Positions 8,887 to 17,971 of a stretch of DNA of 64,000 bases are shown here, in pieces. Position numbers and translations under genes: made by a program. The notes under the pieces are model-generated. The model was not told the origin of the DNA, made no database searches, and was given only the letters and a program-made list of their open reading frames with translations. The stretch comes from Rhodopseudomonas palustris (lineage in GTDB: Bacteria; Pseudomonadota; Alphaproteobacteria; Rhizobiales; Xanthobacteraceae): contig NZ_QYYD01000011.1 of NCBI RefSeq assembly GCF_003591005.1, positions 124,001-188,000 on the forward strand, in the 5' to 3' direction. Each line of letters begins with the position of its first letter. The first letter of the stretch is position 1.

Positions 8887-9190
8887 ATGACTAGAAAAAC
8901 TCAGAAGACGTTCCAGCCCGGGCGGGGCTACACGAAAGAGGATTAAGACGAGGTCGGCGACAGCCCGGAGTGGACCGCCGAGGATTTCGCCAAGGCACAG
9001 CCTTTCGCCAAAGTCTTCCCCGATCTCGCCGCGTCGATCCGGCGCGGGCGGGGGGCCGAACAAGGCGCCGACCAAGAAACTGGTGTCGCTGCGGCTGTCG
9101 CGCGCGGTGATCGACAAATACAAGGCCGACGGCGACGGCTGGCAATCCCGCATCGACGCCGACCTGCGGCGGATCAACAGGATCAAGTAA
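8887..9190 (+). pseudogene. Decayed BrnA-type (CopG) antitoxin
   Basis: Read in pieces, the region encodes an antitoxin of the BrnA family. Frame 1 gives MTRKTQKTFQPGRGYTKED, then an in-frame TAA at 8944-8946 where relatives usually have Trp, then DEVGDSPEWTAEDFAKA to about 9055. After a run of G at about 9049-9055 the frame shifts and continues as KKLVSLRLSRAVIDKYKADG and GWQSRIDADLRRI, the typical ribbon-helix-helix tail, to the TAA at 9188. One nonsense change and one frameshift make it a pseudogene. No BrnT toxin partner is visible on either side. A sequencing error could explain the homopolymer shift but not the stop. Confidence 0.7.
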
Positions 9191-9219
9191 GCCGCCGCAC
9201 TTTGGCTGACTGCGCGGCG

Positions 9220-10293
9220 CTATTCCTTGGTTGGAAGCCCCAGAAACTTGAACGGCGGGCTCGGCTTGAACTGATCGTGGACCTCGCCGGCGAAAGTGTT
9301 GCTCTGGCCGGGGCCGAGATCAAGCTTCTTCACCGCGCCCTTGTCCGAGAAATCGATCTTGGTCAAATCGACCCAGAAAACGTTCGGTGTCAGCGCGGAT
9401 TCGAAGAAATACAGCTTGCGCTTGTGGTCGATCACGCTGCGCCAGCGTGTCGAGGAAATGTTGGGCTGATCGGGCGTCGTGATGCCGTAGGGAACCGAGG
9501 CATTGCGGATCACGCCGAATACGCTGGCGAGCGCCTCGGTCGGATTTTCCGATTTCGGAATGGCATCGACATAAAACGATGCGCGGGCGAAGCGATCGGC
9601 GGCGCGGTTGGTGCCCGGCAACATCACGGTGCCGCCGATCTGCTGCCAGTAGGCGTTGAGCGCGAGCTGCTGTTCGAAGATCGGCGAGTTGGTCATCACC
9701 TGGTAGCTGCGGCTGTGATGGATCACCTGCTTGCCGTCGATGTATTCGATGATGGCGCTGTCGCCGCTCGGGTCGGAAAGCGACAGATGCACGGTGGCAG
9801 GACGGTCCTCGTCCGGTAGATTGGCAGTGACGACGGTGAAAGGCTCCCGGGTCAGCTCATCGACGGCTTCCTTGACGGTCGCATAGCTGTCGAGCACGTA
9901 TTGCGCCCACAGCGACATCGCCAATCCTGGCTTGCTGCCGTCGAATTGCGGATAGCTGGATTCGGCCAGCCACAGCACGTTGGCGACCAGCCCGGCCTCG
10001 TTGACGCCGTCGGACGTCGCGAGATCGTAGGCAGACGCGATGACGCTGCCGTACCGCGATGTCCACTGCAGCGAGTGCGGCCCGACTTCGCCGTTGCGCT
10101 TGGCGCCACGCGGGAAGATCCACAGATTGGTGCCGATGGCGCGCGCCCAATCCATCGAGCGCGCGGTAATCACCTGATTGCCGGCGCCGAGATAGACGAG
10201 GCGGGTACAAGCCTGCGCCGGTGAAATCACGGCGTTGCCGATCAACAGCGCGGCCACAGAGGCGGAGGCGAAACGGCTTCGGACTGACATCAT
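9220..10293 (-). CDS. Linear amide C-N hydrolase, choloylglycine/penicillin V acylase family (Ntn)
   Basis: A 357-residue protein with a signal peptide ending in AQA. Cleavage exposes Cys29 (ACTRLVY) as the N-terminal nucleophile required by the Ntn hydrolases of the bile salt hydrolase/penicillin V acylase family. Family features follow: TARSMDW, the segment DGVNEAGLV, and MTNSPIFEQQL, where an Asn supports the oxyanion hole. In Gram-negative soil bacteria related enzymes cleave linear amides including penicillin V or acyl-homoserine lactones; the actual substrate here is not known. Periplasmic and monocistronic. Confidence 0.88.
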   Translation of the reverse strand: MMSVRSRFASASVAALLIGNAVISPAQACTRLVYLGAGNQVITARSMDWARAIGTNLWIFPRGAKRNGEVGPHSLQWTSRYGSVIASAYDLATSDGVNEAGLVANVLWLAESSYPQFDGSKPGLAMSLWAQYVLDSYATVKEAVDELTREPFTVVTANLPDEDRPATVHLSLSDPSGDSAIIEYIDGKQVIHHSRSYQVMTNSPIFEQQLALNAYWQQIGGTVMLPGTNRAADRFARASFYVDAIPKSENPTEALASVFGVIRNASVPYGITTPDQPNISSTRWRSVIDHKRKLYFFESALTPNVFWVDLTKIDFSDKGAVKKLDLGPGQSNTFAGEVHDQFKPSPPFKFLGLPTKE

Positions 10294-10599
10294 GACTGTA
10301 GCTCCCAGCTGTCGAGCCTGTCGATGTTTTCGCGGGCGCCGGGTCAGCGGCGGCCCGGTCCACTTTCGCGCCGCAGCGTCGCACGATCGCGCAACAAATC
10401 AATCCCGGTGCGGGGCGTTTAGCTAAAGATCCGTCAATGCGGACACGGCCGGAGGCACCAAGGTAGCGCTTCGTTGCTCAATTGCTGTCGCAGCCCCGGG
10501 CAGACTGTTACGTGAGTGTCAGAATTCGTCACGAGCCGAGCGGCAAATCTTGCGCTAAGCTTCTACCAATGTGATCTGATCCAGACCGGAGGAAGCTCG

Positions 10600-10902
10600 A
10601 TGGTTGCGCGTGCAGGGCGATTGGCGGCACTCGCGGCGGCAATTGTAATCGTAGGCTCGGCCGGCGCCGCTGCGCAGGTCGGGGCAAAGCACGACCGCAT
10701 CTCCAAGCACGACGACTCGACCAAGGCGGCGCCGCCGGCGTCAGGAGCATCTGCTAGGCCTGAACCGAGCAAGGCTGCGAAACCGATGACCCGCCGCCAG
10801 GAAATTGAGCACGCGATCGACACGCGCACCGTCCCCGAGCGCTATCGCAGCACGGTGCCGAAAGAATATCAGAGATACATTCCGTTCGCGAAGGACAAGT
10901 AA
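10600..10902 (+). CDS. Hypothetical secreted protein, 100 aa
   Basis: A signal peptide (about residues 1-24, ending AAA) is followed by a charged, Ala/Pro-rich linker and a conserved-looking C-terminal stretch (RRQEIEHAIDTRTVPERYR followed by TVPKEYQRYIPF). The start at 10600 is fixed by the GGAGGAAG ribosome site eight bases upstream. Short proteins ending in a VPxxYxxYIPF-like motif are common in Bradyrhizobium relatives, but I know no function. The 305-bp gap upstream (10294-10599) shows no other gene. Confidence 0.6.
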   Translation: MVARAGRLAALAAAIVIVGSAGAAAQVGAKHDRISKHDDSTKAAPPASGASARPEPSKAAKPMTRRQEIEHAIDTRTVPERYRSTVPKEYQRYIPFAKDK

Positions 10903-11098
10903 GCGCCTCCGATCGGGGCCGCGGTGATTGGTGATATGGTGCTTCCGCATTGCGGAACGCGGCAAATCCGTGCGCAGGATGCGCCCGCGACCTGCGCGAG
11001 ACACCTATGCACCGCGGTGGCTGCCCCTGGCCGGTCGCTTGGGCTAGTGACTGACGCAGCGATATTCCCGAACTTCACCGACGAGATTCTGCGCCCGC

Positions 11099-12694
11099 AT
11101 GAGCATGCCTGAGCCCCAAAGCCGTGAGCCGGTCGGCCGGCATCTGATGTCCGACGAGACGGCGGCGGAACTCTCCCACATCCCCACCGAGGTGATCGAT
11201 TTCGGCGAGGCGCCGCCTTTGGCGCCGGCGAGCCCGCTGACGCAGGGCGAGGTTCGCGCCATCCTGCTCAGCCTGCTGCTCGCCATGTTCCTTGCCGCGC
11301 TCGATCAAACCATCGTGGCCACGGCGCTGCCGACAATCGGCCGGCAATTCGGCGACGTCGAGAACCTGTCCTGGGTGATTACAGCCTATCTGTTGTCCTC
11401 AACCGCGGTCGCGCCAGTGTTCGGCAGCCTCGCCGACATCTATGGCCGCCGCGCTACCATCATCGCGTCGCTCAGCCTGTTCGTGGCGGGTTCCGTGATG
11501 TGCGCGTTGGCGCCGAGCCTGCTGGTGCTGATTTTCGGCCGCGCACTGCAGGGGCTCGGCGGCGGCGGCATCATGCCGATCGTGCAGACCGTGATCTCCG
11601 ACGTGGTGACGCCGCGCGAGCGCGGCCAGTATCAGGCTTACTTCTCGGCCGTCTGGGTGTCGGCCGGGATCGGTGGCCCCATCCTCGGCGGCGCCTTCGC
11701 CGAGCATCTGCACTGGTCGATGATCTTCTGGATCAACCTGCCGCTGGCGGCCGGCGCGCTGGTGCTGCTGCTGCCGAAGATGGCGAAAATCCCGGTGTAT
11801 CACCGCCGCCGCAAGGTGGACTGGCTCGGCGGCGTGCTGCTGATGGCGTCGGCGCTGGCCCTGATGCTGGTGCTGACCTGGGGCGGGACCCGGTTTGCGT
11901 GGCTGTCGCCAACCATTCTGGCACTCGCCGGCGGTGCGGTGCTGCTGGCGACCAGCTTCGTCTGGCACGCGCTACGATCGCCGGAGCCTTTCCTGCCGCT
12001 GCAATTGATGGGCGGCAGGGTGGTGCCATGGGCCATGGCGGCCGGCGGGTTCGCGATGGGGGCGATGATCGGCCTCACCGTGCACATGCCACTGTACTAC
12101 GAGGCGGTGTATCACCTCACCGCGAGCCAGTCCGGCTTGGCGCTGATCCCGATCGCCGCCGTGTCGGTGCTGGGCGCTGCATTCACCGGCAGGGCGATGG
12201 TCAAGGTCGAGCGCTACAAGCGGATCGCGATCTGCGGCACCGCGTTCTCCGCGATAATGGCCGCGACAATCGCGGCGCTGACGCCACTGCCGCTGTGGGT
12301 GTTCCTGACGCTGCTGTCGGTGTTCTCGATCGGGCTCGGCACCGTGTTCCCCGTTACCGTGGTGTCGATCCAGAATGCGGTGCCGCGGCCGCAGATCGGC
12401 ACCGCCACCGGCGCGATGAACTTCTTCCGGGCGCTGATGGCGTCGTTCTCCGTCGCCGCGTTCACCGCGGTGCTGATGATCGCTTTCGGAGGCGAACTGC
12501 AACTTGGCGGCACCGAGCATCGCCACGCGGTCGGAGCGGTGGCGGCGACCGACATGGTCGCGGCATTCCGCTGGGTTTTCGCTGCGGCTGCGGTGATGCT
12601 CGCCGGCTCGGCGATCTGCATCGCTATTATGGAGGAACGCAAGCTCGCCGGCCCCGAACCGGCGGATCCGGCGCCGCTGGAGATGGCGGAATAG
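11099..12694 (+). CDS. MFS drug exporter, DHA2 (EmrB/QacA) family
   Basis: A 531-residue protein with about 14 hydrophobic segments, the DHA2 topology. Motif A-like SLADIYGRRATI follows the second helix, the first helix carries FLAALDQTIVATALPTI, a hallmark of this family, and motif C-like GPILGGAFAEH is in the fifth helix. It should export hydrophobic drugs or metabolites by proton antiport. The N-terminal about 55 residues are hydrophilic, and Met codons at 11105 and 11147 are alternative starts. No EmrA-type adaptor gene is adjacent and no regulator is seen. Confidence 0.92.
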   Translation: MSMPEPQSREPVGRHLMSDETAAELSHIPTEVIDFGEAPPLAPASPLTQGEVRAILLSLLLAMFLAALDQTIVATALPTIGRQFGDVENLSWVITAYLLSSTAVAPVFGSLADIYGRRATIIASLSLFVAGSVMCALAPSLLVLIFGRALQGLGGGGIMPIVQTVISDVVTPRERGQYQAYFSAVWVSAGIGGPILGGAFAEHLHWSMIFWINLPLAAGALVLLLPKMAKIPVYHRRRKVDWLGGVLLMASALALMLVLTWGGTRFAWLSPTILALAGGAVLLATSFVWHALRSPEPFLPLQLMGGRVVPWAMAAGGFAMGAMIGLTVHMPLYYEAVYHLTASQSGLALIPIAAVSVLGAAFTGRAMVKVERYKRIAICGTAFSAIMAATIAALTPLPLWVFLTLLSVFSIGLGTVFPVTVVSIQNAVPRPQIGTATGAMNFFRALMASFSVAAFTAVLMIAFGGELQLGGTEHRHAVGAVAATDMVAAFRWVFAAAAVMLAGSAICIAIMEERKLAGPEPADPAPLEMAE

Positions 12695-12822
12695 GGTTCA
12701 GCGCGGAAAAGCGGTCAAAATTGCCAGACTAATTCCAGCGAGCGTTGTCAAAATCGGGCAGTCTGCCGCAAAACCGCCCTTGCAGCGGCGCATGGCGCGC
12801 CTGACGCGGCGGTAGGGCGGTA

Positions 12823-14244
12823 ATGATGGACCGGGTGGCGGCGATGACATCGCCTGACGGCAGCAATGAATCCTTGCGCAGGCGGCGGCGGCGCAATCGC
12901 TCGCGGCTGATGCTGGCGACCGTGCTCACGGTCTTCGCCCTGGTGGCGGGCGTGTTCGGCGTGCTGGTCTACGAATTGCGGCCGGTGACGCTGCGGATTG
13001 CGGTCGGTCCGGTCGGGAGCGACGACCTCAAGCTGATCCAGGCGCTGGCGCAGAGCTTCGCGCGCGATCACAGCTCGGTGCGGCTGATGCCGGTGGTCAC
13101 CGATGGCGCGACGCCGAGCCTTCTCGCATGGAGCAAGGGCCAGGCCGATCTTGCGGTCACCCGCGGCGATCTCGATCTGCCGACCGACGCCCAGTCGGTG
13201 GCAATTCTGCGCAAGAACATGGTGACGCTGTGGTCGGTGCCGTCGAAAACCAAGAAGGGCGGGGCGGTGAAAAGCATCGCGGACCTCACCGGCCGCAAGA
13301 TAGGAGTGATCGGTCGTACGCCTGCGAATATCAAGCTGCTGCACGTCATTCTGTCCGAGTCCGGCGTCGCGCCCGACAAAGTGCAGACCGAGCAGTTCGC
13401 CACCGCGCAGATTGCCGAGATGGCGCGGGACGAATCGCTGTCGGCCTATCTGTCGGTGGGTCCGCTCGATAGCAAGACCACGGCGGAGGCGATTGCCGCC
13501 ACAGCCAAAGCACGTGGCGAGCCGCGTTTCCTGCCGGTGGATGTCGCCGACACGATTTCGAAGAAGTATCCGATCTACGACTCGGAAGAGATTCCCGGCA
13601 GCACCTTCTCGGCCGCCCCGGCGAGGCCCGAGGACAAGGTCGACACCCTCAGCGTCAATCATTTGATCATCGCCAAGCAGGCGCTGTCGAGCGTCACGAT
13701 CACGCAGCTGACGCGGCAGATCTTTGCGGCACGGCAGCAATTGGCGCGCGAGATGCCGATCGCCGGCAAGATCGAGGCCCCGGACACCGACAAGGCCGCT
13801 GCACTGCCGGCTCATCGCGGCGCCGCCGCTTTCATCGACGGGACCGAACGCACCTTCATGGAGCGCAACAGCGACTATATCTGGGGACTGATCGTGCTGC
13901 TGTCCGGCCTCGGCTCAGCCGGCGCATGGTTCAGGTCTTACGTCACCCGCGACGAACGCGAGGCTGGCACGCGAATGCGGGACCACGCGCTGGGCCTTGT
14001 CGCCAAAGCGCGGAAGGCGGAGTCGCTGGACGAACTCGATGCATTGCAGCAGCAGATCGATCACATCGTCCGCAACATGCTCGAGCTATATGACGACGGC
14101 GCCCTCAACGATCTGGCGCCGTTCAATCTGGTGCTCGATCAGTTCCATAATGCCTTGGTGGACCGACGCACCACGCTGACAACCCCAAGCGCCGGACTGG
14201 CTCCTGCGCAGCCGGATCCCCTCGGCATCGCCGAGGCGGGCTGA
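12823..14244 (+). CDS. TAXI-family TRAP transporter solute receptor with membrane anchors
   Basis: A 473-residue protein. One membrane helix (about residues 30-50) precedes a periplasmic TAXI binding domain (LRIAVGPVGSDDLKLIQAL, then WSKGQADLAVTRGDLD and KIGVIGRTPANIKLL). A second membrane helix (about 351-370) is followed by a cytoplasmic alpha-helical tail (from TRDEREAGTRMRD). TAXI receptors normally hand a carboxylate to TRAP permeases, but this anchored form with no permease gene nearby is a known rhizobial variant and may sense rather than transport. The ATG at 12823 precedes another at 12847. Confidence 0.85.
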   Translation: MMDRVAAMTSPDGSNESLRRRRRRNRSRLMLATVLTVFALVAGVFGVLVYELRPVTLRIAVGPVGSDDLKLIQALAQSFARDHSSVRLMPVVTDGATPSLLAWSKGQADLAVTRGDLDLPTDAQSVAILRKNMVTLWSVPSKTKKGGAVKSIADLTGRKIGVIGRTPANIKLLHVILSESGVAPDKVQTEQFATAQIAEMARDESLSAYLSVGPLDSKTTAEAIAATAKARGEPRFLPVDVADTISKKYPIYDSEEIPGSTFSAAPARPEDKVDTLSVNHLIIAKQALSSVTITQLTRQIFAARQQLAREMPIAGKIEAPDTDKAAALPAHRGAAAFIDGTERTFMERNSDYIWGLIVLLSGLGSAGAWFRSYVTRDEREAGTRMRDHALGLVAKARKAESLDELDALQQQIDHIVRNMLELYDDGALNDLAPFNLVLDQFHNALVDRRTTLTTPSAGLAPAQPDPLGIAEAG

Positions 14245-14364
14245 GGCGAGCCCCCGGATCGTTTTAGTCTGCGGCTCCATCAACGCTCCAGTAAGGAGTG
14301 GCGAGTAGTTTCTTGTCCGCGGAAGCAGCCGCGATGGCCCCTGCGGGCGGAACAACATGAGGCG

Positions 14365-14532
14365 ATGGTGCGGCGCTTGGTTTGCGAATTTATCGCTGAT
14401 GAAGCCGGCGCGACCGCGATCGAATACGCCATCATCGCCGTTGGGATCAGCATCGTGATCCTGGTCGCGGTCAATGCGATCGGTAGCGCGCTTCACGGTA
14501 CGTTCACGACGGTAAATACCTCCCTGCAATAA
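14365..14532 (+). CDS. Flp/Fap-type IVb pilin
   Basis: A 55-residue prepilin. The short basic leader and DEAGATAIEYAIIAVGISIV include the conserved Glu-Tyr pair (EYA) of Flp pilins and the hydrophobic N-terminal helix. Flp pilins build Tad pili for surface attachment. No tad, cpa or rcp assembly gene is adjacent, so the assembly locus must be elsewhere. The start is the ATG (14365) that gives the usual leader length. Confidence 0.85.
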   Translation: MVRRLVCEFIADEAGATAIEYAIIAVGISIVILVAVNAIGSALHGTFTTVNTSLQ

Positions 14533-14692
14533 TCCGCCACTACGTCGATGAGCCCTGGAGGCGATCTCACAGGTGCTGCGTCATGGTTAAACGCTTCAGA
14601 CGGCAACTTCGTAAATCCGCGCAAATCTGCAGCGCGAATCTTCACACGCCCCGCCTATCACCCCTGCCGAACGTCATTTGTGGGGGAGCCTC

Positions 14693-14827
14693 ATGCAGCA
14701 TCTCGAACTTCATTCCCTTCCGTTGGGACTCACCGGTCGCGAGATCCTCGTCTCACTGATCATCGCGGTAGCCGCACTCGTCCTCACGCCGGTCGTCGGC
14801 CTGTTTGTGCTGCTCCTGACGAGTTAG
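14693..14827 (+). CDS. Small single-span membrane protein, 44 aa
   Basis: An ATG preceded by GGGGGAG opens a 44-codon frame with one long hydrophobic stretch (about residues 18-43, VSLIIAVAALVLTPVVGLF). The good ribosome-binding site and clean membrane helix support it, but there is no family match I recognise. It lies 160 bp after the Flp pilin on the same strand. Confidence 0.4.
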   Translation: MQHLELHSLPLGLTGREILVSLIIAVAALVLTPVVGLFVLLLTS

Positions 14828-15042
14828 GAGCTTTGCCCCCGATGGAGCGATCGCCCTCACCGCGAGGTGAGCTAGTCGACGCGCCGTATCGTGCGCGGCT
14901 CTGACAAATCAGCATTCGAGAACACGCCGTCGGTTGAACCCTTCGATGAAGCGTCTCCGTGCGGGCCTGTCGATCTCAGCCGACCACGTGATGGCAGATG
15001 AGCGAGCCCACAAGAGCATAAATCGTTTCAGGAAAAAAGTCC

Positions 15043-15071
15043 TTGACAGCGTGACCCTCCCGCAGTAGTGT
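15043..15071 (+). promoter_or_regulatory. Candidate sigma-70-type promoter
   Basis: TTGACA (15043-15048), a 17-bp spacer and TAGTGT (15066-15071). The -35 is perfect and the -10 weak. It would drive the small membrane protein at 15262 with a leader of about 180 nt. The rest of the 433-bp gap (14828-15261) has no gene I can support. Confidence 0.4.
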
Positions 15072-15261
15072 CCCGGCATGCTCCAGAATTGGGTTCGCGA
15101 GGAGCGGCCGCTCATCGCGGCGAATTCTCTGTTGTTGCAGAACCTTCCGCGTCACAGCCGGAGTGCGTTCATTCGCTTTCACCAATTTCGGAACCTCGCG
15201 AAAACCTCGGCGTTGGCCGATGGGAGGTGCCGATTGGGCATCGATAGCAGGAGACTCACCC

Positions 15262-15414
15262 ATGGCACCGAAGGAACCGAGCAGAGTTATCGAAACCACC
15301 ACCGAGGCCAGGCAGGGCGAGAGCGGGCCTTCCGTGCTTGCTTTGCTGATGGTGAGCACCGGCTTGGCCGTGCTGATCATGGGCGTGATCTGGTTTGTCT
15401 GGTTCCGCGTCTGA
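15262..15414 (+). CDS. Small single-span membrane protein, 50 aa
   Basis: The start at 15262 has an AGGAGACTCACCC ribosome region directly upstream. The 50-residue product has a charged N-terminus rich in Glu/Thr (about residues 1-22) and one membrane helix (about 25-48, ending WFVWFRV). No family recognised. It is the last ordinary gene before the phage-type cluster. The longer in-frame start at 15163 lacks a ribosome site. Confidence 0.5.
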   Translation: MAPKEPSRVIETTTEARQGESGPSVLALLMVSTGLAVLIMGVIWFVWFRV

Positions 15415-15899
15415 CTTTGCTTGATGAGTGGCAAGAGGTCCAGACAATCGGAAACGGTTGATTGCGTGCCGTCAACGACGTAGCGCAACGGTTCTGACGC
15501 CGCGCTGAGTGAATTTGGCCCTGCATCGGCGCTGATAGCGCAATGCGGGGCTTGTGTGCTTGCAGCGGGCGCGCCTCATCGCGCGGCGAGATCGAGCTTG
15601 AGAAGCTGTCGTGCAGCATTGCTTTGCCGCGACGAACCACCGCGTCCCATAGCCCTTGATGCTGCGACGGTGTCCGACCCGTCGGCAGCTCCCGCTTATG
15701 ATCGCGGATCCCACCCGCGCGAGCTCCTGGTCACGCGTGATAGAGCGTGCCGCGTAGTCGATTGGCAAGATGTAGACGTTGCAGGGCATCTTCCCATTCC
15801 CGGCGTGGTCTGCCCTTGGACGCGCCGGATCTGCGCAGCGGCATTTCGTGCCGCAGCTTCTCCGGGCATAGACCACCTGTCAGCAATGGAAGCGATCCC
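15415..15899. other. 485-bp region without a supported gene, upstream of portal gene
   Basis: ORFs on both strands here have no convincing start, domain or composition. The terminase genes that usually precede a portal gene are not in this gap; they lie about 12 kb downstream. A minus-strand frame around 15700-15800 may be a decayed gene, but I cannot name it. Confidence 0.5.
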
Positions 15900-17072
15900 A
15901 TGTTCGACCGTCTCAAAGCCTATCTGGCGACGCCCGAAGCCAAGGCGTCGCGGACGGCGCGGCTGCTTGCGTTTGATGTCGGAGGCATCGCGCGCTGGAC
16001 TCCCCGTGATTACGCAGGCCTGGCGCGCGAAGGCTATCTGCGAAACGCGATTGTGCATCGGTGTGTGCGGCTGGTTGCTGAGCACGTCGGCGCTTGCGTG
16101 TATTCCGTTTTCGACGGGGCGCTGGAGAGGGAGGCGCATCCGCTCGCCGTGCTGCTGGCGCGGCCGAATCCGCGGCAGGATGGGGCGGCGCTGCGCGAGA
16201 CATTGGTGGCGCATCTGCTGCTCGCCGGCAATGCGTATCTCGAGGCGGTCGCGCTCGGCGACCGCGTGCACGAGCTTTACGCGCTGCGGCCGGACCGCAT
16301 GAAGGTCGTGCCCGGCGCCGACGGCTGGGCCGAGGCCTACGACTACAGCGTCGGCGGCCGCGCCGTGCGGTTCGATCAGCACGGCGCGATCCCGCCGATC
16401 CTGCATCTGACGCTGTTTCATCCGCTCGACGATCACTACGGCCTGGCGCCGCTCGAGGCCGCCGCCGCCGCGGTCGATACGCACAACGCCGCGTCGCGCT
16501 GGAACAAGGCGCTGCTCGACAATTCGGCGCGGCCGTCCGGCGCGTTGCTGTATGCCGGGCCGGAGGGCGCGGTGCTCAACGAGACGCAGTTCGACCGGCT
16601 CAAGCAGGAGCTGGAGCGCACCTATGAGGGCGCCGCCAATGCCGGCCGGCCGCTGCTGCTCGAAGGCGGCCTCGACTGGAAGCCGATGGCACTGTCGCCC
16701 AAGGACATGGACTTCCTCGAAGCCAAGCACGCCGCCGCGCGCGAAATCGCGCTGGCGTTCGGCGTGCCGCCGATGCTGCTCGGCATTCCGGGCGACAACA
16801 CCTTCTCGAACTATCAGGAAGCCAACCGCAGCTTCGTGCGCCAGACCGTGCTGCCGCTGGCGACGCGCACCGGCAACGCGCTGGCGCAATGGCTGGCGCC
16901 GCAATTCGGCGACGGCGTCCGCCTCGTTGTCGACACCGACCAGATCGACGCGCTGGCGAGCGACCGCGCCGCGCTGTGGGACCGCGTCACCGCCGCGCCG
17001 TTCCTGACCCTGAACGAAAAACGCGAAGCCGTCGGCTACGCGCCGCTCGACGGCGGCGAACGGCTGGGGTGA
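15900..17072 (+). CDS. Phage portal protein, HK97/GTA type (gp3-like)
   Basis: A 390-residue protein of the HK97-family portal type used by GTAs: early RNAIVHRCVRLVAEHVG, DNTFSNYQEANRSFVRQTVL in the C-terminal half (the stretch preceding the helix that lines the DNA channel) and PPMLLGIPGD. The dodecameric portal forms the DNA entry vertex of the capsid and docks terminase and connector. The start at 15900 gives the usual MFDRLKAYL opening. It is the first recognisable structural gene of the cluster and, unusually, is not preceded by terminase. Confidence 0.9.
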   Translation: MFDRLKAYLATPEAKASRTARLLAFDVGGIARWTPRDYAGLAREGYLRNAIVHRCVRLVAEHVGACVYSVFDGALEREAHPLAVLLARPNPRQDGAALRETLVAHLLLAGNAYLEAVALGDRVHELYALRPDRMKVVPGADGWAEAYDYSVGGRAVRFDQHGAIPPILHLTLFHPLDDHYGLAPLEAAAAAVDTHNAASRWNKALLDNSARPSGALLYAGPEGAVLNETQFDRLKQELERTYEGAANAGRPLLLEGGLDWKPMALSPKDMDFLEAKHAAAREIALAFGVPPMLLGIPGDNTFSNYQEANRSFVRQTVLPLATRTGNALAQWLAPQFGDGVRLVVDTDQIDALASDRAALWDRVTAAPFLTLNEKREAVGYAPLDGGERLG

Positions 17073-17298
17073 GGGGACGTAAAGGCCGCGCCGGTCGCGA
17101 CGCCAACATCAGTCGCGCAGCCCCGCCGCCATTGCGCATCTCTCCAGTCGCCTGAATAAGCGGGTTACTCCATGACTGCGAGCAGGTTCTTCCTAAGCTT
17201 GGACTTAAGCTGGGCGCCCCCTATGTTGAATTTTCCGAGATCGATACTCGACGTAGAAGCGTCATGTGGCATGGGGTTTGGCTGCGCTGGAGGCGACG

Positions 17299-17877
17299 GT
17301 GAAAAAGCGGATCTATTTCCAGGATTTCGACCCCGAAGGATGGCCTCCGATCAGCACTTTGTCGCCGTTCTTCTTGGCGCCTGCGGAAAATCCTTGGTCC
17401 CCGGGCCGGCGCGGAAATGATGAATACAGTTTGGACATTGAGGGAATGTATGGCACCGATCGCTTGCCCGAGAGTGATCAGGTCAGGGTGTGTCTCACCA
17501 TGATCGGTACGCCCGATTTTGGCGTCTTCCTGCATTATTCCAAGTGGGACGGTCGAACCAAACAGCCGCGCGATTGCTACTCCAAAGGCGACATGAGCCG
17601 GATCCGCGAATGGCTTCGAACGCTGCAAGATGATCTGCGGCCGATCGGTCTGTTCATTCCCTACGCGCAAGCATGGCTTGCCGTGAAGGAATTCATGGAG
17701 CGCGACGGCGAACTGCCGACCAGCATCGAATGGGTCGACGGCAAAGATCTGCCGCCGAATACGTTTCGTTTCCCAGGGTTTTTCAAGCCGGGCCCCGAGC
17801 CACGGGTGCTGCGGGATGAAGACATCAACGATCGACCGCCTGACGATCCCGACGTCTTCAAGGCCTGGCGCCGCTGA
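17299..17877 (+). CDS. Hypothetical protein, possible orphan immunity protein (Imm1-like)
   Basis: A 192-residue soluble protein. The GTG start at 17299 follows GGAGG by five bases, the best ribosome site in the frame. The C-terminal half (AWLAVKEFMERDGELPTSIE, then WVDGKDLPPNTF) resembles Imm1-type immunity proteins, where a conserved Trp follows a short helix; this is a weak match from memory. No toxin gene adjoins it. It is inserted between the portal gene and the small GTA gene, and its composition is less GC-extreme than the flanking structural genes. Because a toxin/immunity pair lies 1.7 kb downstream, an orphan immunity role is plausible but unproven. Confidence 0.5.
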   Translation: MKKRIYFQDFDPEGWPPISTLSPFFLAPAENPWSPGRRGNDEYSLDIEGMYGTDRLPESDQVRVCLTMIGTPDFGVFLHYSKWDGRTKQPRDCYSKGDMSRIREWLRTLQDDLRPIGLFIPYAQAWLAVKEFMERDGELPTSIEWVDGKDLPPNTFRFPGFFKPGPEPRVLRDEDINDRPPDDPDVFKAWRR

Positions 17878-17971
17878 GCCGCTGGCGCGGTCGTTATCCG
17901 ATCATAACAAAAACACGCAGTGATAGCAGCCGGCGCACCGCCGCGCCTGTTCGCATGCTCGGGAGACGCCG

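Noticed and set aside
15078-15461. 127-codon frame over the small membrane protein at 15262
   Set aside because: The alternative frame at 15262 has a ribosome site and a clean membrane helix; this one has neither.
15472-15876. Minus-strand 134-codon frame upstream of the portal gene
   Set aside because: A segment looks protein-like, but no family, start or ribosome site could be assigned; it is mentioned only as a possible decayed gene in the gap entry.
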